Positions 17,497 through 28,146 of a stretch of DNA of 64,000 bases are shown one piece after another. Under the pieces are notes generated by a model. The model ran no database searches. It was not told the DNA's origin and was given only the letters and a program-made list of their open reading frames with translations. How positions within the stretch are numbered: the stretch's first letter is position 1; each line of letters begins with the position of its first letter. The position numbers and the translations under genes were made by a program. The DNA is from Bacillus sp. HF117_J1_D (GTDB taxonomy: Bacteria; Bacillota; Bacilli; Bacillales; Bacillaceae_C): contig JAABNQ010000005.1 of assembly GCA_009928435.1 (NCBI GenBank), positions 32,580-96,579 of the forward strand, given 5' to 3'.

Positions 17497-18453
17497 ATGC
17501 TAAATATGAACAAAAAGAATTTAAAGGACCCCACTTTCGAGCAATATGAAGTGGTCATCCGGCTTCACATTTTGCCTTATTTCGACAAGAAACTGGTTTC
17601 GCGAATTAGACGGAAAGACATACTAGAATGGATGAATCTTTATTTTGAGAAAGTTGATAATGAAGGTATTGAAAAGTATTCTTACGGAACGAGATTAAGG
17701 TATTTATCCGTACTAAAAAGCATTTTCCATTATGCTGTTCACGATCTGGAGATATTAGTGAAGGATCCATCTAACAAGCTTAAAATCCCAGTAAAAGATA
17801 AAGCCAAAATAAAAAAGACTAAAATATTATCAATTAAACGAATTAAATCAGCTACTAAGTTTTATGGAAACATATCAGCACCAGAGGTTTAAGGAATATC
17901 GGTTGTACTATACGCTGATATACTTCTTAAGTCAAACTGGACTGCGGATTAGCGAAACTTTTGCACTTAAATAGACAGATATTAAAGGTAATAAACTGAC
18001 TGTCGATAAACAAACCAGCAGGGATAATAACAATGCACTAAAAATAACTACACTAAAGAACTCCTCTTCCTATAGGACAATAGGCCTTAATGACAACCTG
18101 TTGAGAGAACTAAAGAAATTCAAGGTAAACAGAATGAGTTAATTCTAAGCGAAGAACCGTTCAGGAAGAATGAGGATGGAAGTATCTTTCAAAATTGTTT
18201 AGGAAATTATTTAACGCCATCTACGGTCCGAGATTCACTAAGAAATTATTGCAAAAAAAGCAGGGGTAGATATAAAAGGGACTCATGATTTCAGACACAC
18301 ATGCCGTTTTACTTCTTAAGTCTGGTGCCAGTATCAAATTTATTTCAAAGATGTTAGGGTATAAATCCATCAAAACAACTGCTGACACTTACAGATAAAA
18401 TAGAAGAAGACGAACTCAATGAGTTCGTCTTCTACACTAAAAGAAAGGTCTGA
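17497..18453 (+). pseudogene. Tyrosine recombinase/integrase, multiply frameshifted
   Basis: The first 131 codons are open and cover the SAM-like DNA-binding domain (TFEQYEVVIRLHILPYFDKK). The catalytic domain follows in pieces: QTGLRISETFALK with the first catalytic Arg and then an in-frame TAG, SEEPFRKNEDGSIF after a frameshift near 18130, KGTHDFRHT with the His/Arg pair after another near 18260, and LLLKSGASIKFISKMLGYKS then TTADTY with the nucleophilic Tyr after a third near 18305. A stop follows the Tyr and the tail KIEEDELNEFVFYTK is in yet another frame. It was an integrase of the phage/ICE type and is now dead. It ends about 80 bases from the sufB stop codon, suggesting insertion at the sufB 3' end. 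Confidence 0.85.
18405..18433. repeat. Perfect 14-bp inverted repeat with 1-base centre
   Basis: AGAAGACGAACTCA (18405-18418) is followed by A and its exact complement TGAGTTCGTCTTCT (18420-18433). It lies within the former C-terminal codons of the integrase. No T tract follows. Confidence 0.8.
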
Positions 18454-18491
18454 CGTGGCAAAAACATGGCAAAACGACTTACAAATAAGTT

Positions 18492-18527
18492 GAACCCTCG
18501 CCACTAATGCAGTAGTGACAAGGGTTC
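18492..18527 (-). terminator. Hairpin after sufB, terminator or attachment-site-like
   Basis: GAACCCT (18492-18498) pairs with AGGGTTC (18521-18527), with an inner CACTA/TAGTG stem. It begins 8 bases after the sufB stop on the minus strand; the tail is only moderately T-rich. Its core resembles the hairpin at 11241-11275. Confidence 0.65.
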
Positions 18528-18534
18528 TGGAGGT

Positions 18535-19935
18535 CTAGCCGATAGAACCTTCCATCTCAAACTTAATCAAACGATTCATCTCAACCGCATATTCCATTGG
18601 AAGTTCTTTTGTAAATGGCTCAATGAAGCCCATGACGATCATTTCTACTGCTTCCTGCTCGCTGATTCCGCGGCTCATCAAGTAGAAGAGCTGCTCTTCG
18701 GAGACTTTGGAAACTTTTGCCTCGTGCTCAAGTGAAATGTTGTCATTTAAAATTTCATTGTACGGAATGGTATCTGACGTGGATTTGTCATCTAATATCA
18801 TTGTGTCACATTCAATGTTTGAACGTGCACCGTCAGCTTTGCGGCCGAAGTGGACAATTCCACGGTACGTCACTTTTCCTCCGTGCTGTGACATGGATTT
18901 AGAAACGATGGAAGACGTTGTATTCGGAGCCAAGTGCATCATTTTTGCCCCTGAATCCTGATGCTGCCCTTTACCGGCCATTGCAATCGAAAGCGTCAAG
19001 CCCCTTGCGCCTTCACCTTTTAATATGACAGCAGGATATTTCATCGTCAATTTTGAACCAAAGTTACCGTCGATCCATTCCATTGTCGCGTGCTCAGCGC
19101 AAACCGCACGCTTTGTAACAAGATTGTATACGTTGTTTGCCCAGTTTTGGATCGTTGTATAGCGGCAATAGGCATCCTTTTTGACAATGATTTCAACAAC
19201 TGCGCTGTGCAATGAGTTTGTAGTATAAGTTGGTGCTGTACAGCCTTCAACATAGTGAACGTGTGCACCTTCATCGACAATAATGAGTGTACGCTCAAAT
19301 TGTCCCATGTTTTCAGAGTTGATTCTGAAGTATGCTTGGAGCGGTGTATCCACTTTTACTCCAGGCGGAACATAGATGAATGATCCACCGGACCACACAG
19401 CTGAGTTCAATGCAGCAAATTTATTATCTGTTGGCGGAATAACTGTTGCCCAGTGCTCCTTGAAGATTTCCTCATTTTCCTGTAAGGCGGAATCTGTATC
19501 TTTAAAGACAATCCCCATGTTCTCGAGATCTTCTTTCATATTGTGGTAAACCACTTCTGATTCATATTGTGCAGAAACCCCAGCGAGCCATTTTTGTTCA
19601 GCCTCTGGAATACCGAGCTTATCAAAAGTCTGTTTGATTTCCTCAGGTACTTCATCCCATGAGCGCTCTGCATTCTCGGACGGTTTTACATAATATCTGA
19701 TTTCATCAAAGTTGAGAGAATTCAAATCCCCGCCCCATTGCGGCATCGGCATTTTGTAAAAATGCTCCAAAGATTTAAGACGGAAGTCTAGCATCCATTG
19801 GGGCTCTTCTTTCATCTTAGAAATTTCCTCAACAATTTCACGTGTCAAGCCGCGCTCTGAACGGTACACAGAAACGTCTTTATCCCTAAAGCCATATTTA
19901 TATTCGCCGCCAATTTGAGGTGCTTTTTTAGCCAC
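18535..19935 (-). CDS. sufB: Fe-S cluster assembly protein SufB
   Basis: The 466-residue protein carries the SufB core: [20 protein letters not shown], the beta-helix region, and [20 protein letters not shown]. SufB is the scaffold of the SufBCD complex, on which Fe-S clusters are built from sulfur delivered by SufS and SufU. It starts at GTG 19935 behind GGAGGAATGAATCA. It is the last gene of sufC-sufD-sufS-sufU-sufB, the standard order in Bacilli. A hairpin and a dead integrase follow. No defects are seen. Confidence 0.97.
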   Translation of the reverse strand: MAKKAPQIGGEYKYGFRDKDVSVYRSERGLTREIVEEISKMKEEPQWMLDFRLKSLEHFYKMPMPQWGGDLNSLNFDEIRYYVKPSENAERSWDEVPEEIKQTFDKLGIPEAEQKWLAGVSAQYESEVVYHNMKEDLENMGIVFKDTDSALQENEEIFKEHWATVIPPTDNKFAALNSAVWSGGSFIYVPPGVKVDTPLQAYFRINSENMGQFERTLIIVDEGAHVHYVEGCTAPTYTTNSLHSAVVEIIVKKDAYCRYTTIQNWANNVYNLVTKRAVCAEHATMEWIDGNFGSKLTMKYPAVILKGEGARGLTLSIAMAGKGQHQDSGAKMMHLAPNTTSSIVSKSMSQHGGKVTYRGIVHFGRKADGARSNIECDTMILDDKSTSDTIPYNEILNDNISLEHEAKVSKVSEEQLFYLMSRGISEQEAVEMIVMGFIEPFTKELPMEYAVEMNRLIKFEMEGSIG

Positions 19936-19955
19936 TGATTCATTCCTCCATTCTT

Positions 19956-22922
<2,967 letters not shown>

Positions 22923-22939
22923 TTCAATCCCCCTACCAC

Positions 22940-23722
22940 TTATGCTTCTTGGCCAACAGTCTCATCTTCGATTCCAAGCTCTTCCTTAACCCAGTCATAG
23001 CCTTCCGCTTCCAGGCGCTGTGCCAGCTCAGGGCCACCTGATTTCACGATACGTCCTTGCATCATAACATGAACAAAATCTGGTGTAATGTAGTTGAGAA
23101 GCCGTTGGTAGTGAGTGATGACGAGGCATCCAAAATCGCTGCCTCTCATTTCGTTAATTCCTTTGGAAACTATTTTCAATGCATCTATGTCAAGACCGGA
23201 GTCGATTTCATCCAGGATTGCAAATTTCGGTTTAAGCATTAATAATTGGAGTATTTCATTACGTTTCTTTTCCCCGCCTGAGAACCCTTCATTCAAATAG
23301 CGCTGTGCCATGTTCGGATCCATTTCAAGCAGTTCCATTTCTTTGTCCATCTGTTTGATGAATTTCATCAAGGAGATTTCTTTGCCCTCTTCGCGACGTG
23401 CGTTGATAGCTGTTCTTAAAAACTCCGCATTTGTCACTCCACTGATTTCACTTGGATATTGCATAGCTGCAAACAAGCCTGCACGTGCACGCTCATCTAC
23501 CTCCATATCCAGGACATCTTGTCCGTCAAGCGTAATGCTTCCGCTTGTCACCGTATATCTTGGATGTCCCATGATGGAGGCGGATAAAGTAGATTTCCCA
23601 GTTCCATTGGGTCCCATGACAGCGTGGACTTCTCCACCATTTATATTAATGTTTACACCCTTTAAGATCTCTTTATCGTCGATAGACACATTAAGATCTT
23701 TGATTGTCAACGTTGAAGCCAT
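22940..23722 (-). CDS. sufC: SufC ATPase
   Basis: A 260-residue ABC-type ATPase: Walker [10 protein letters not shown], signature [10 protein letters not shown], Walker [15 protein letters not shown]. The FSGGEKKR signature with EID in Walker B is diagnostic of SufC rather than of a transporter ATPase. It powers the SufBCD scaffold in the cytoplasm. The ATG ([10 protein letters not shown]) follows GGAGGTAATGAGG; a TTG five codons upstream would include the binding site. It is the first gene of the operon. Confidence 0.97.
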   Translation of the reverse strand: MASTLTIKDLNVSIDDKEILKGVNININGGEVHAVMGPNGTGKSTLSASIMGHPRYTVTSGSITLDGQDVLDMEVDERARAGLFAAMQYPSEISGVTNAEFLRTAINARREEGKEISLMKFIKQMDKEMELLEMDPNMAQRYLNEGFSGGEKKRNEILQLLMLKPKFAILDEIDSGLDIDALKIVSKGINEMRGSDFGCLVITHYQRLLNYITPDFVHVMMQGRIVKSGGPELAQRLEAEGYDWVKEELGIEDETVGQEA

Positions 23723-23784
23723 CCTCATTACCTCCAAATATAGAAAATATTTGTTCTCTCTTTCTCATTTGTTTCTCATTTATC

Positions 23785-23813
23785 ATCTTAGCGCATTTTA
23801 AAATAATTATCAA
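23785..23813 (-). promoter_or_regulatory. Probable SigA promoter of sufCDSUB
   Basis: On the minus strand TTGATA (23808-23813) and TAAGAT (23785-23790) are 17 bases apart, about 60 bases before the sufC start codon. Confidence 0.6.
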
Positions 23814-23849
23814 CAAGAGCACGTCTGGATTGAATTTTCCCTTATTTTA

Positions 23850-23867
23850 TTTGAGAACCTTCTCAAA
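23850..23867. promoter_or_regulatory. 18-bp palindrome upstream of suf promoter
   Basis: TTTGAGAACCTTCTCAAA has perfect 8-bp arms around CC. It lies about 37 bases upstream of the inferred suf -35 box, a position suited to a regulator site. It does not match a Fur or PerR box that I can recognise. Confidence 0.5.
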
Positions 23868-24108
23868 TACTCATACAAAAGCGTCTTTCCAACGATACAG
23901 GCCAAATGAGGCCGCATTGAGGCGAATAACAGCAGTTAACAAGCTAATGTAATCGTCCGTTACTTCGCCGCATATATAATAAGGAAGTCATAGAATGATC
24001 GTTAATTGTGGAACCTTGACTAAGAGATATCAGACGACTCCATTAAAGATTTAAACAGCATCTCGAGACTTGGTCCTCCGCAGCCTTAGGCGACAAGCTT
24101 TCTTAACT
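23868..24108. other. Intergenic region without supportable gene
   Basis: About 240 bases between the suf upstream region and the terminator at 24112. I see no reading frame with a ribosome binding site, and no repeat. Confidence 0.5.
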
Positions 24109-24111
24109 GTG

Positions 24112-24147
24112 AAAAAAAGACTGATTTGTCTATTTTAGACAGATCAG
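24112..24147 (-). terminator. Terminator of the yusF-yusE unit
   Basis: On the minus strand CTGATCTGTCT pairs with AGACAAATCAG (one G-T pair) around a short loop, followed by seven or more T residues. Confidence 0.85.
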
Positions 24148-24157
24148 CCTGATTTTA

Positions 24158-24394
24158 TTATGTTCCTGACGAAAGGACTCCACCTATGTTCTCTGCTACT
24201 ATCTTAGACTCGACATACTCTTCTTCACGTTTCTTTTCAACTTCGATTCTTTTTGCACAATCATGCCTGTAAGTCTCATAACCGATTCCGTGAGCTCCGT
24301 GAAGTGCCTTTTCCATCTCGTTGGTGTACTGAATCTTTAGAGGGGTGATAAAAAACCATTCCTTTCGTTTTTTCATGGCCGGCTTTTCCGGCAT
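24158..24394 (-). CDS. Small hypothetical protein downstream of yusE
   Basis: A 78-residue protein I cannot name. It begins MPEKPAMKKRKEWFFITPLK, is rich in charged residues, has a central NEMEKALHGAHGIGYETYRH and a Lys/Glu-rich helix (EVEKKREEEYVESKI). No membrane span is present. The ATG used follows AGGGGAAATGATAAGT; an ATG three codons earlier is too close to that site. It is the last gene before a strong terminator and so probably shares the yusF-yusE transcript. The WFFITPLKIQYTNEMEKAL region suggests a folded family rather than random coding. Confidence 0.6.
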   Translation of the reverse strand: MPEKPAMKKRKEWFFITPLKIQYTNEMEKALHGAHGIGYETYRHDCAKRIEVEKKREEEYVESKIVAENIGGVLSSGT

Positions 24395-24441
24395 ACTTAT
24401 CATTTCCCCTAAGAAAGGAGCAGTTAAACATCGATTCTATA

Positions 24442-24771
24442 TTATTGGTCTTTATCAAGATACCTTTGTACGATGCCAAGCATATTGGGAACAGAACGGA
24501 ATGCATAAACTTTCTCGGCTGGCAAACCATTCTGAAGAATGAAAAGACATGGGACACTTTCAATTTTTAACTCAATAGCCAAATCAGGCATGTAATTCAA
24601 ATCGGCTTTTCCAAATATTCCGCCAGTCATTTCTTCCACAATCTCAAGCATCCGTCCTGCCACCTGGCAAGTCCCGCACATGGGTGTATAAAAGTAAATA
24701 AAAGCAGATTCCTGTTTGGAGATGCTCTCAATGATATCCGCTCTATTCCAATCTTCCATTAAAACATTCAT
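24442..24771 (-). CDS. yusE: Thioredoxin-like protein YusE
   Basis: A 109-residue thioredoxin-fold protein with redox motif MCGTC (Cys32, Cys35), the cis-proline segment SVPCLFILQNG, and no signal peptide. It should act as a cytoplasmic thiol-disulfide exchanger. The first ATG overlaps the yusF stop codon (ATGA); an in-frame ATG four codons on is possible. Pairing with a Toprim protein and nearness to gcvH match B. subtilis yusE-yusF-gcvH. Confidence 0.85.
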   Translation of the reverse strand: MNVLMEDWNRADIIESISKQESAFIYFYTPMCGTCQVAGRMLEIVEEMTGGIFGKADLNYMPDLAIELKIESVPCLFILQNGLPAEKVYAFRSVPNMLGIVQRYLDKDQ

Positions 24772-25124
24772 CCTTTATGAAGATACTGGGCATGCACATC
24801 GATTCTAGCCCTTAATAAAATTTGCGCGAGATGTTCCAATGGGGCAGCTGCCACTTCTTTAAATTTGCGGTCAATATAGAGATGCCGAGCTAAAGGAAAT
24901 TCACGCTTCAATTGCTTTCTAAGTCGATCTCCGGAAGCATCTGAATCAACTAGAATAAAAATATCCCTTCCTTCGAGTTCCTCGACGAGTTCGTCTAACT
25001 TCGACAGACCGATCGTTCCATTCGTACAAATGATGTCAATGGGTTCCTTGACAACCTTCATAATTTTCTTCTTGTCGGACAAGCCCTCGACGATAATGGC
25101 GCTATTTGTTAGTGGATTCATAGT
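24768..25124 (-). CDS. yusF: Toprim domain protein YusF
   Basis: A 118-residue protein consisting almost only of a Toprim domain: AIIVEGLSDKKKI with the catalytic Glu and FILVDSDASGDRLRKQL with the DxD motif. Such small Toprim proteins are related to RNase M5 and are thought to act on nucleic acid; no specific substrate is known for YusF. The start is uncertain: ATG 25124 follows a weak GCGGGG, whereas the frame stays open to 25181. It is coupled to yusE by an ATGA overlap. Confidence 0.85.
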   Translation of the reverse strand, partial: TMNPLTNSAIIVEGLSDKKKIMKVVKEPIDIICTNGTIGLSKLDELVEELEGRDIFILVDSDASGDRLRKQLKREFPLARHLYIDRKFKEVAAAPLEHLAQILLRARIDVHAQYLHKG

Positions 25125-25218
25125 CTGCAACCCCGCTTTTATCATCATTGGAAAAAAATGCACCTTAGGAACTGGTTCCAAGGCGCATTTAAGTTTATCA
25201 TTTTGTTCAGGCTTAGGA

Positions 25219-25417
25219 GCCGTCCACTCCGTACGTCGCTGAACGGCGACTTTCGCTTTTCTATTGTCTAGCTACAGTCGCCAGCGACTAGCGGACTTCC
25301 TGCCCCTTCCTACGATAAGTCAACATCGGCTCGCCTTCGGCTTCGCCGTGTTTCCTTTATCTCGTCAGGGGCCGTCCACTCCGTACGTCGCTGAACGGCG
25401 ACTTTCGCTTTTCTATT
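25219..25417. repeat. Intergenic repeat block with a 47-bp direct repeat
   Basis: An identical 47-bp sequence, beginning GCCGTCCACTCCGTACGTCG and ending TTCGCTTTTCTATT, occurs at 25219-25265 and 25371-25417. The 105 bases between contain further GC-rich hairpin arms (for example CGCTCGCC-like and GTCTAGCTACAGTCGCC). The second copy ends exactly at the gcvH stop codon. The style fits the mosaic intergenic repeats of Bacillaceae; the copy at the window start shares its end. Confidence 0.8.
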
Positions 25418-25800
25418 TACTCTTCACTTGTCATTTTCACGTAGTCTTCAGCGGACATTAAATTGTCAAGTTCTCCCGAATCTGAAGGCTCGACAATAAT
25501 CATCCACGCTTTTTCATATGGAGATTCGTTGACAAATTCCGGGCTGTCTTCAAGGTCTTCGTTTACTTCAACAACTTTTCCGCTGATTGGCGCATACAAT
25601 TCGGAAACCGTTTTAACTGATTCAACGCTTCCAAAAGGCTCGTCCGCCGTAACTTCATCTCCAACTTCAGGAAGTTCAACAAATACGATATCTCCGAGTT
25701 CAGATTGAGCAAAATCGGTAATTCCGATACGTACTTTCTCTCCTTCCTCTTTTACCCATTCATGTTCTTCCGAATAACGTAATTCTGCCGGTGTGTTCAT
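25417..25800 (-). CDS. gcvH: Glycine cleavage system H protein
   Basis: A 127-residue lipoyl-domain protein with the lipoylation site [11 protein letters not shown] (Lys63) and the family start [10 protein letters not shown]. GcvH carries the aminomethyl group between the P, T and L proteins of the glycine cleavage system; in B. subtilis it is also the gateway for octanoyl transfer in lipoate synthesis. The ATG follows ATGGAGGGATTTGT. As in B. subtilis it lies away from the other gcv genes, next to yusF and yusI. I see no glycine riboswitch in the 70 bases upstream. Confidence 0.97.
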   Translation of the reverse strand: MNTPAELRYSEEHEWVKEEGEKVRIGITDFAQSELGDIVFVELPEVGDEVTADEPFGSVESVKTVSELYAPISGKVVEVNEDLEDSPEFVNESPYEKAWMIIVEPSDSGELDNLMSAEDYVKMTSEE

Positions 25801-25870
25801 ACAAATCCCTCCATCATCTTTTTCTCATTTTAATGTACATAAAGAAAGTTTTGAAAGCAAGGAAACTCTC

Positions 25871-26236
25871 TTAACTCTCTTTAATCCAATTTTCATCAAA
25901 CATCTCTTCTTTAAAACCAACCGTAACTTTCTCTCCGTCTGTAACAATTGGGCGTTTAATCAGCATGCCATCTGATGCAAGTAGTTCAAGCAATTCTTCT
26001 TCAGAAGCCTCTTTGATTCTATCTTTTAAACCAAGCTCTCTGTATTTTTGACCACTTGTATTGAAGAATTTCTTCAATTCTAACCCACTTTTTTCATATA
26101 ATTCCTTCAGCTTATCTTTTGATGGCGGCTCTTCTACGATATGTATCTCATTATATGCCACTTCATGTTCATCCAGCCATTTCTTTGCTTTGCGGCAAGT
26201 ACCACAACGCGGGTATAAATATACGTCAATCGGCAT
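25871..26236 (-). CDS. yusI: YusI, ArsC/Spx family protein
   Basis: A 121-residue thioredoxin-fold protein of the ArsC/Spx family with the CxxC motif PRCGTCRKAKKWL (Cys11, Cys14), the central SGLELKKFFNTSGQKYRELG and the end segment DGMLIKRPIVT. The ATG follows GGAAGGTGATTGT; an upstream extension of 22 codons is unlikely. It resembles arsenate reductase-like YusI more than the RNA-polymerase-binding Spx. The redox role is inferred from the motif. Confidence 0.88.
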   Translation of the reverse strand: MPIDVYLYPRCGTCRKAKKWLDEHEVAYNEIHIVEEPPSKDKLKELYEKSGLELKKFFNTSGQKYRELGLKDRIKEASEEELLELLASDGMLIKRPIVTDGEKVTVGFKEEMFDENWIKES

Positions 26237-26324
26237 ACAATCACCTTCCTTTCTATAAAAGCGTTCTACACCATATATTCCTATATTCGACATCTCTTGC
26301 AAAAAACCTTTTAAAAAGTTTACT

Positions 26325-27092
26325 CTACTTTGTAATATCCTCGTTCGATATGATCAAAACAACGCGGCGGTTTTTGCTTCTTCCCTCATCAGTATCATTA
26401 GAAGAGATTGGCTGATATTCACCGTAACCCACTGCTCTAAAGCGATCCAAATCAAGCTTATGCTTCTCCGTCAAATAACGAATCACAACATTGGCCCTTG
26501 CCGTAGATAAATCCCAGTTGGAAGGAAAGCGTTCGGTCGATATCGGGCGATTATCAGTATGTCCTTCAATTTCAATGATATTAGAAATTTCCGCGATTAA
26601 TGGCGCCATATCATCTAAAAACAGCTCAGCTTCTTTTATAAGATCAGCTTTACCCGAAGGAAAAAGCATGATTTCCGGAAGGACAACTTCGATTCCTTTT
26701 CCTGTCGGAGTCACGGTCATCTTATCTTCCAAATCGTGTTCGACAGCATATGTTTTTACATAATCTAAAATTTCTTTGATCGTTTTTTCGCGTTTTATCA
26801 TTTCTTCCAATTGGTCTTCATATTCCTCTGGAACAGTCTTTTCGCCTTCAGAGGATTCTTGTTCAGCGTCTGAAGACTGTTCTTCATTACTGCCCGCTGC
26901 TCCACCATCTCCACCTTTTTCAGGAGACGAACTCCGATTATGGTTTTGAAAAGAATCCGTAACAGATTCAAAATCAGTATCGGAATAAGAGTATAAAAGA
27001 ACGAAGAGGATTAATATAACCATCAATAAATCGGCAAAGGTTACTAACCAAGGCTGGGATGTTCTCGGAACCTCAAACTTGTTTCTCTTCAT
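26325..27092 (-). CDS. Flagellar motor stator protein, MotB/MotS-like
   Basis: A 255-residue protein with one N-terminal membrane span following the stator motif PWLVTFADLLMVILILFVLL; the Asp of TFADLL is the ion-carrying residue. A long acidic Ser/Glu/Gly linker (about residues 45-90) leads to a C-terminal OmpA-like peptidoglycan-binding domain (IEIEGHTDNRPI, FPSNWDLSTARANVV, GYGEYQPI). The start is the ATG after GGAGAGGGCTCAC, inside the end of the upstream partner gene. With the MotA/MotP-like gene it forms a stator unit anchoring to the cell wall. MotS rather than MotB is suggested by the partner; the ion used is an inference. Confidence 0.88.
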   Translation of the reverse strand: MKRNKFEVPRTSQPWLVTFADLLMVILILFVLLYSYSDTDFESVTDSFQNHNRSSSPEKGGDGGAAGSNEEQSSDAEQESSEGEKTVPEEYEDQLEEMIKREKTIKEILDYVKTYAVEHDLEDKMTVTPTGKGIEVVLPEIMLFPSGKADLIKEAELFLDDMAPLIAEISNIIEIEGHTDNRPISTERFPSNWDLSTARANVVIRYLTEKHKLDLDRFRAVGYGEYQPISSNDTDEGRSKNRRVVLIISNEDITK

Positions 27093-27900
27093 GTGAGCCC
27101 TCTCCAACATAGTCGTCCAGCATAATAGGCTTCTGTGTACTTTCCGTCAGGAACATTTGCAATTTGTCCTTTAAGATCGTTGGCCCTTCATTATTGCGTA
27201 TGCTGATCAGCGCATCAATGGCGACTTCCTTTAAAAAAACTTCCTCTTCTGTCAGAAGAACCAGCTTATTGGCAATTGGAATAAATACGAGATTCGCCGT
27301 AAGCACTCCATAAAACGTCGTAATCAGCGCTACTGCAATCGCTGGGCCCAATTCACCGGGATTGTCCAGTTGCTGGAGCATAAGTACAAGGCCTACGATT
27401 GTTCCAATCATTCCCCAAGCTGGCGACAGCTCTCCTGCCTTCGTAATTAACTGCTGCCCGCGTGCATGCCTTTTTTCCATTGCCCGGATATCCATTTCCA
27501 TGATTTTCCGGATCATTTCCTCTTCATATCCATCAATAACAAGACGGAGGCCTTTTTGAATAAATGGATCGGTCGTCCTTTCTCTCTCCCTTTCAAGCCC
27601 CTTAATCATTCCATCGACTCTCGAGGTTCTTGCCAGTCGTACTAGATTGTTGATGAACTCCTGGATTGGAACTTCTTTGCGCCTGAAGGTCGTATGTAAA
27701 ACTTTAAACATACTTCCTACTTCCTTCGCACCAAAACCGACAAACAAAGAAGCAAACAGCCCTCCGAAAACGATGATAAAGGAGGAGAGACTAATAAATA
27801 CTACAAAGCTGTCATATCCCCCTGCAAGATAGATTGCAAAAAATATGACCGCAAAACCTAATATAATACCAACGGGTGTCAGTATATCCTTCCTAAGCAC
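27073..27900 (-). CDS. Flagellar motor stator protein, MotA/MotP-like
   Basis: A 275-residue protein with four membrane spans in MotA topology, starting at GTG 27900 after GAAGGTG. It opens DILTPVGIILGF, a form close to B. subtilis MotP, and has the conserved AGELSPAWGMIGTIVGLVLM and the following span FYGVLTANLVFIPIA. The cytoplasmic loop carries the charged residues that touch the rotor. The C-terminus overlaps the partner gene by 20 bases. MotP-type stators are sodium-driven in alkali-tolerant bacilli. In B. subtilis motPS is next to ccpA, not here between yusI and fadE. Confidence 0.88.
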   Translation of the reverse strand: MLRKDILTPVGIILGFAVIFFAIYLAGGYDSFVVFISLSSFIIVFGGLFASLFVGFGAKEVGSMFKVLHTTFRRKEVPIQEFINNLVRLARTSRVDGMIKGLERERERTTDPFIQKGLRLVIDGYEEEMIRKIMEMDIRAMEKRHARGQQLITKAGELSPAWGMIGTIVGLVLMLQQLDNPGELGPAIAVALITTFYGVLTANLVFIPIANKLVLLTEEEVFLKEVAIDALISIRNNEGPTILKDKLQMFLTESTQKPIMLDDYVGEGSHEEKQV

Positions 27901-28110
27901 AGATGATGCACCTTCTTTCTATAATAAGCGACAGCTACTGTCCTTAATATCGGTTTGCGAAACATATTTTTTAGAGGAGATATTAGCTTTTCTGCCTATT
28001 CAGAACGCCAGCAGCTTACATTCCAGGGTTACCTCCTATATCAGGTCATTGCTCTAATTGTTGATCATAAAAATGAAGTCTGCTTGTCGACACACACTCA
28101 ATGACGAAGA

Positions 28111-28138
28111 AACGAGCAGGCCTCATGGCCTGCTCGTT
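28111..28138 (-). terminator. Terminator after fadE
   Basis: A perfect 12-bp stem (AACGAGCAGGCC and its complement) surrounds a TCAT loop just after the fadE stop, followed by GTTTCTTCGT on the minus strand. Confidence 0.75.
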
Positions 28139-28146
28139 CCAATCTC

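Noticed and set aside
25801-25870. Glycine riboswitch upstream of gcvH
   Set aside because: Only 70 bases separate gcvH from yusI and no glycine aptamer features are visible.
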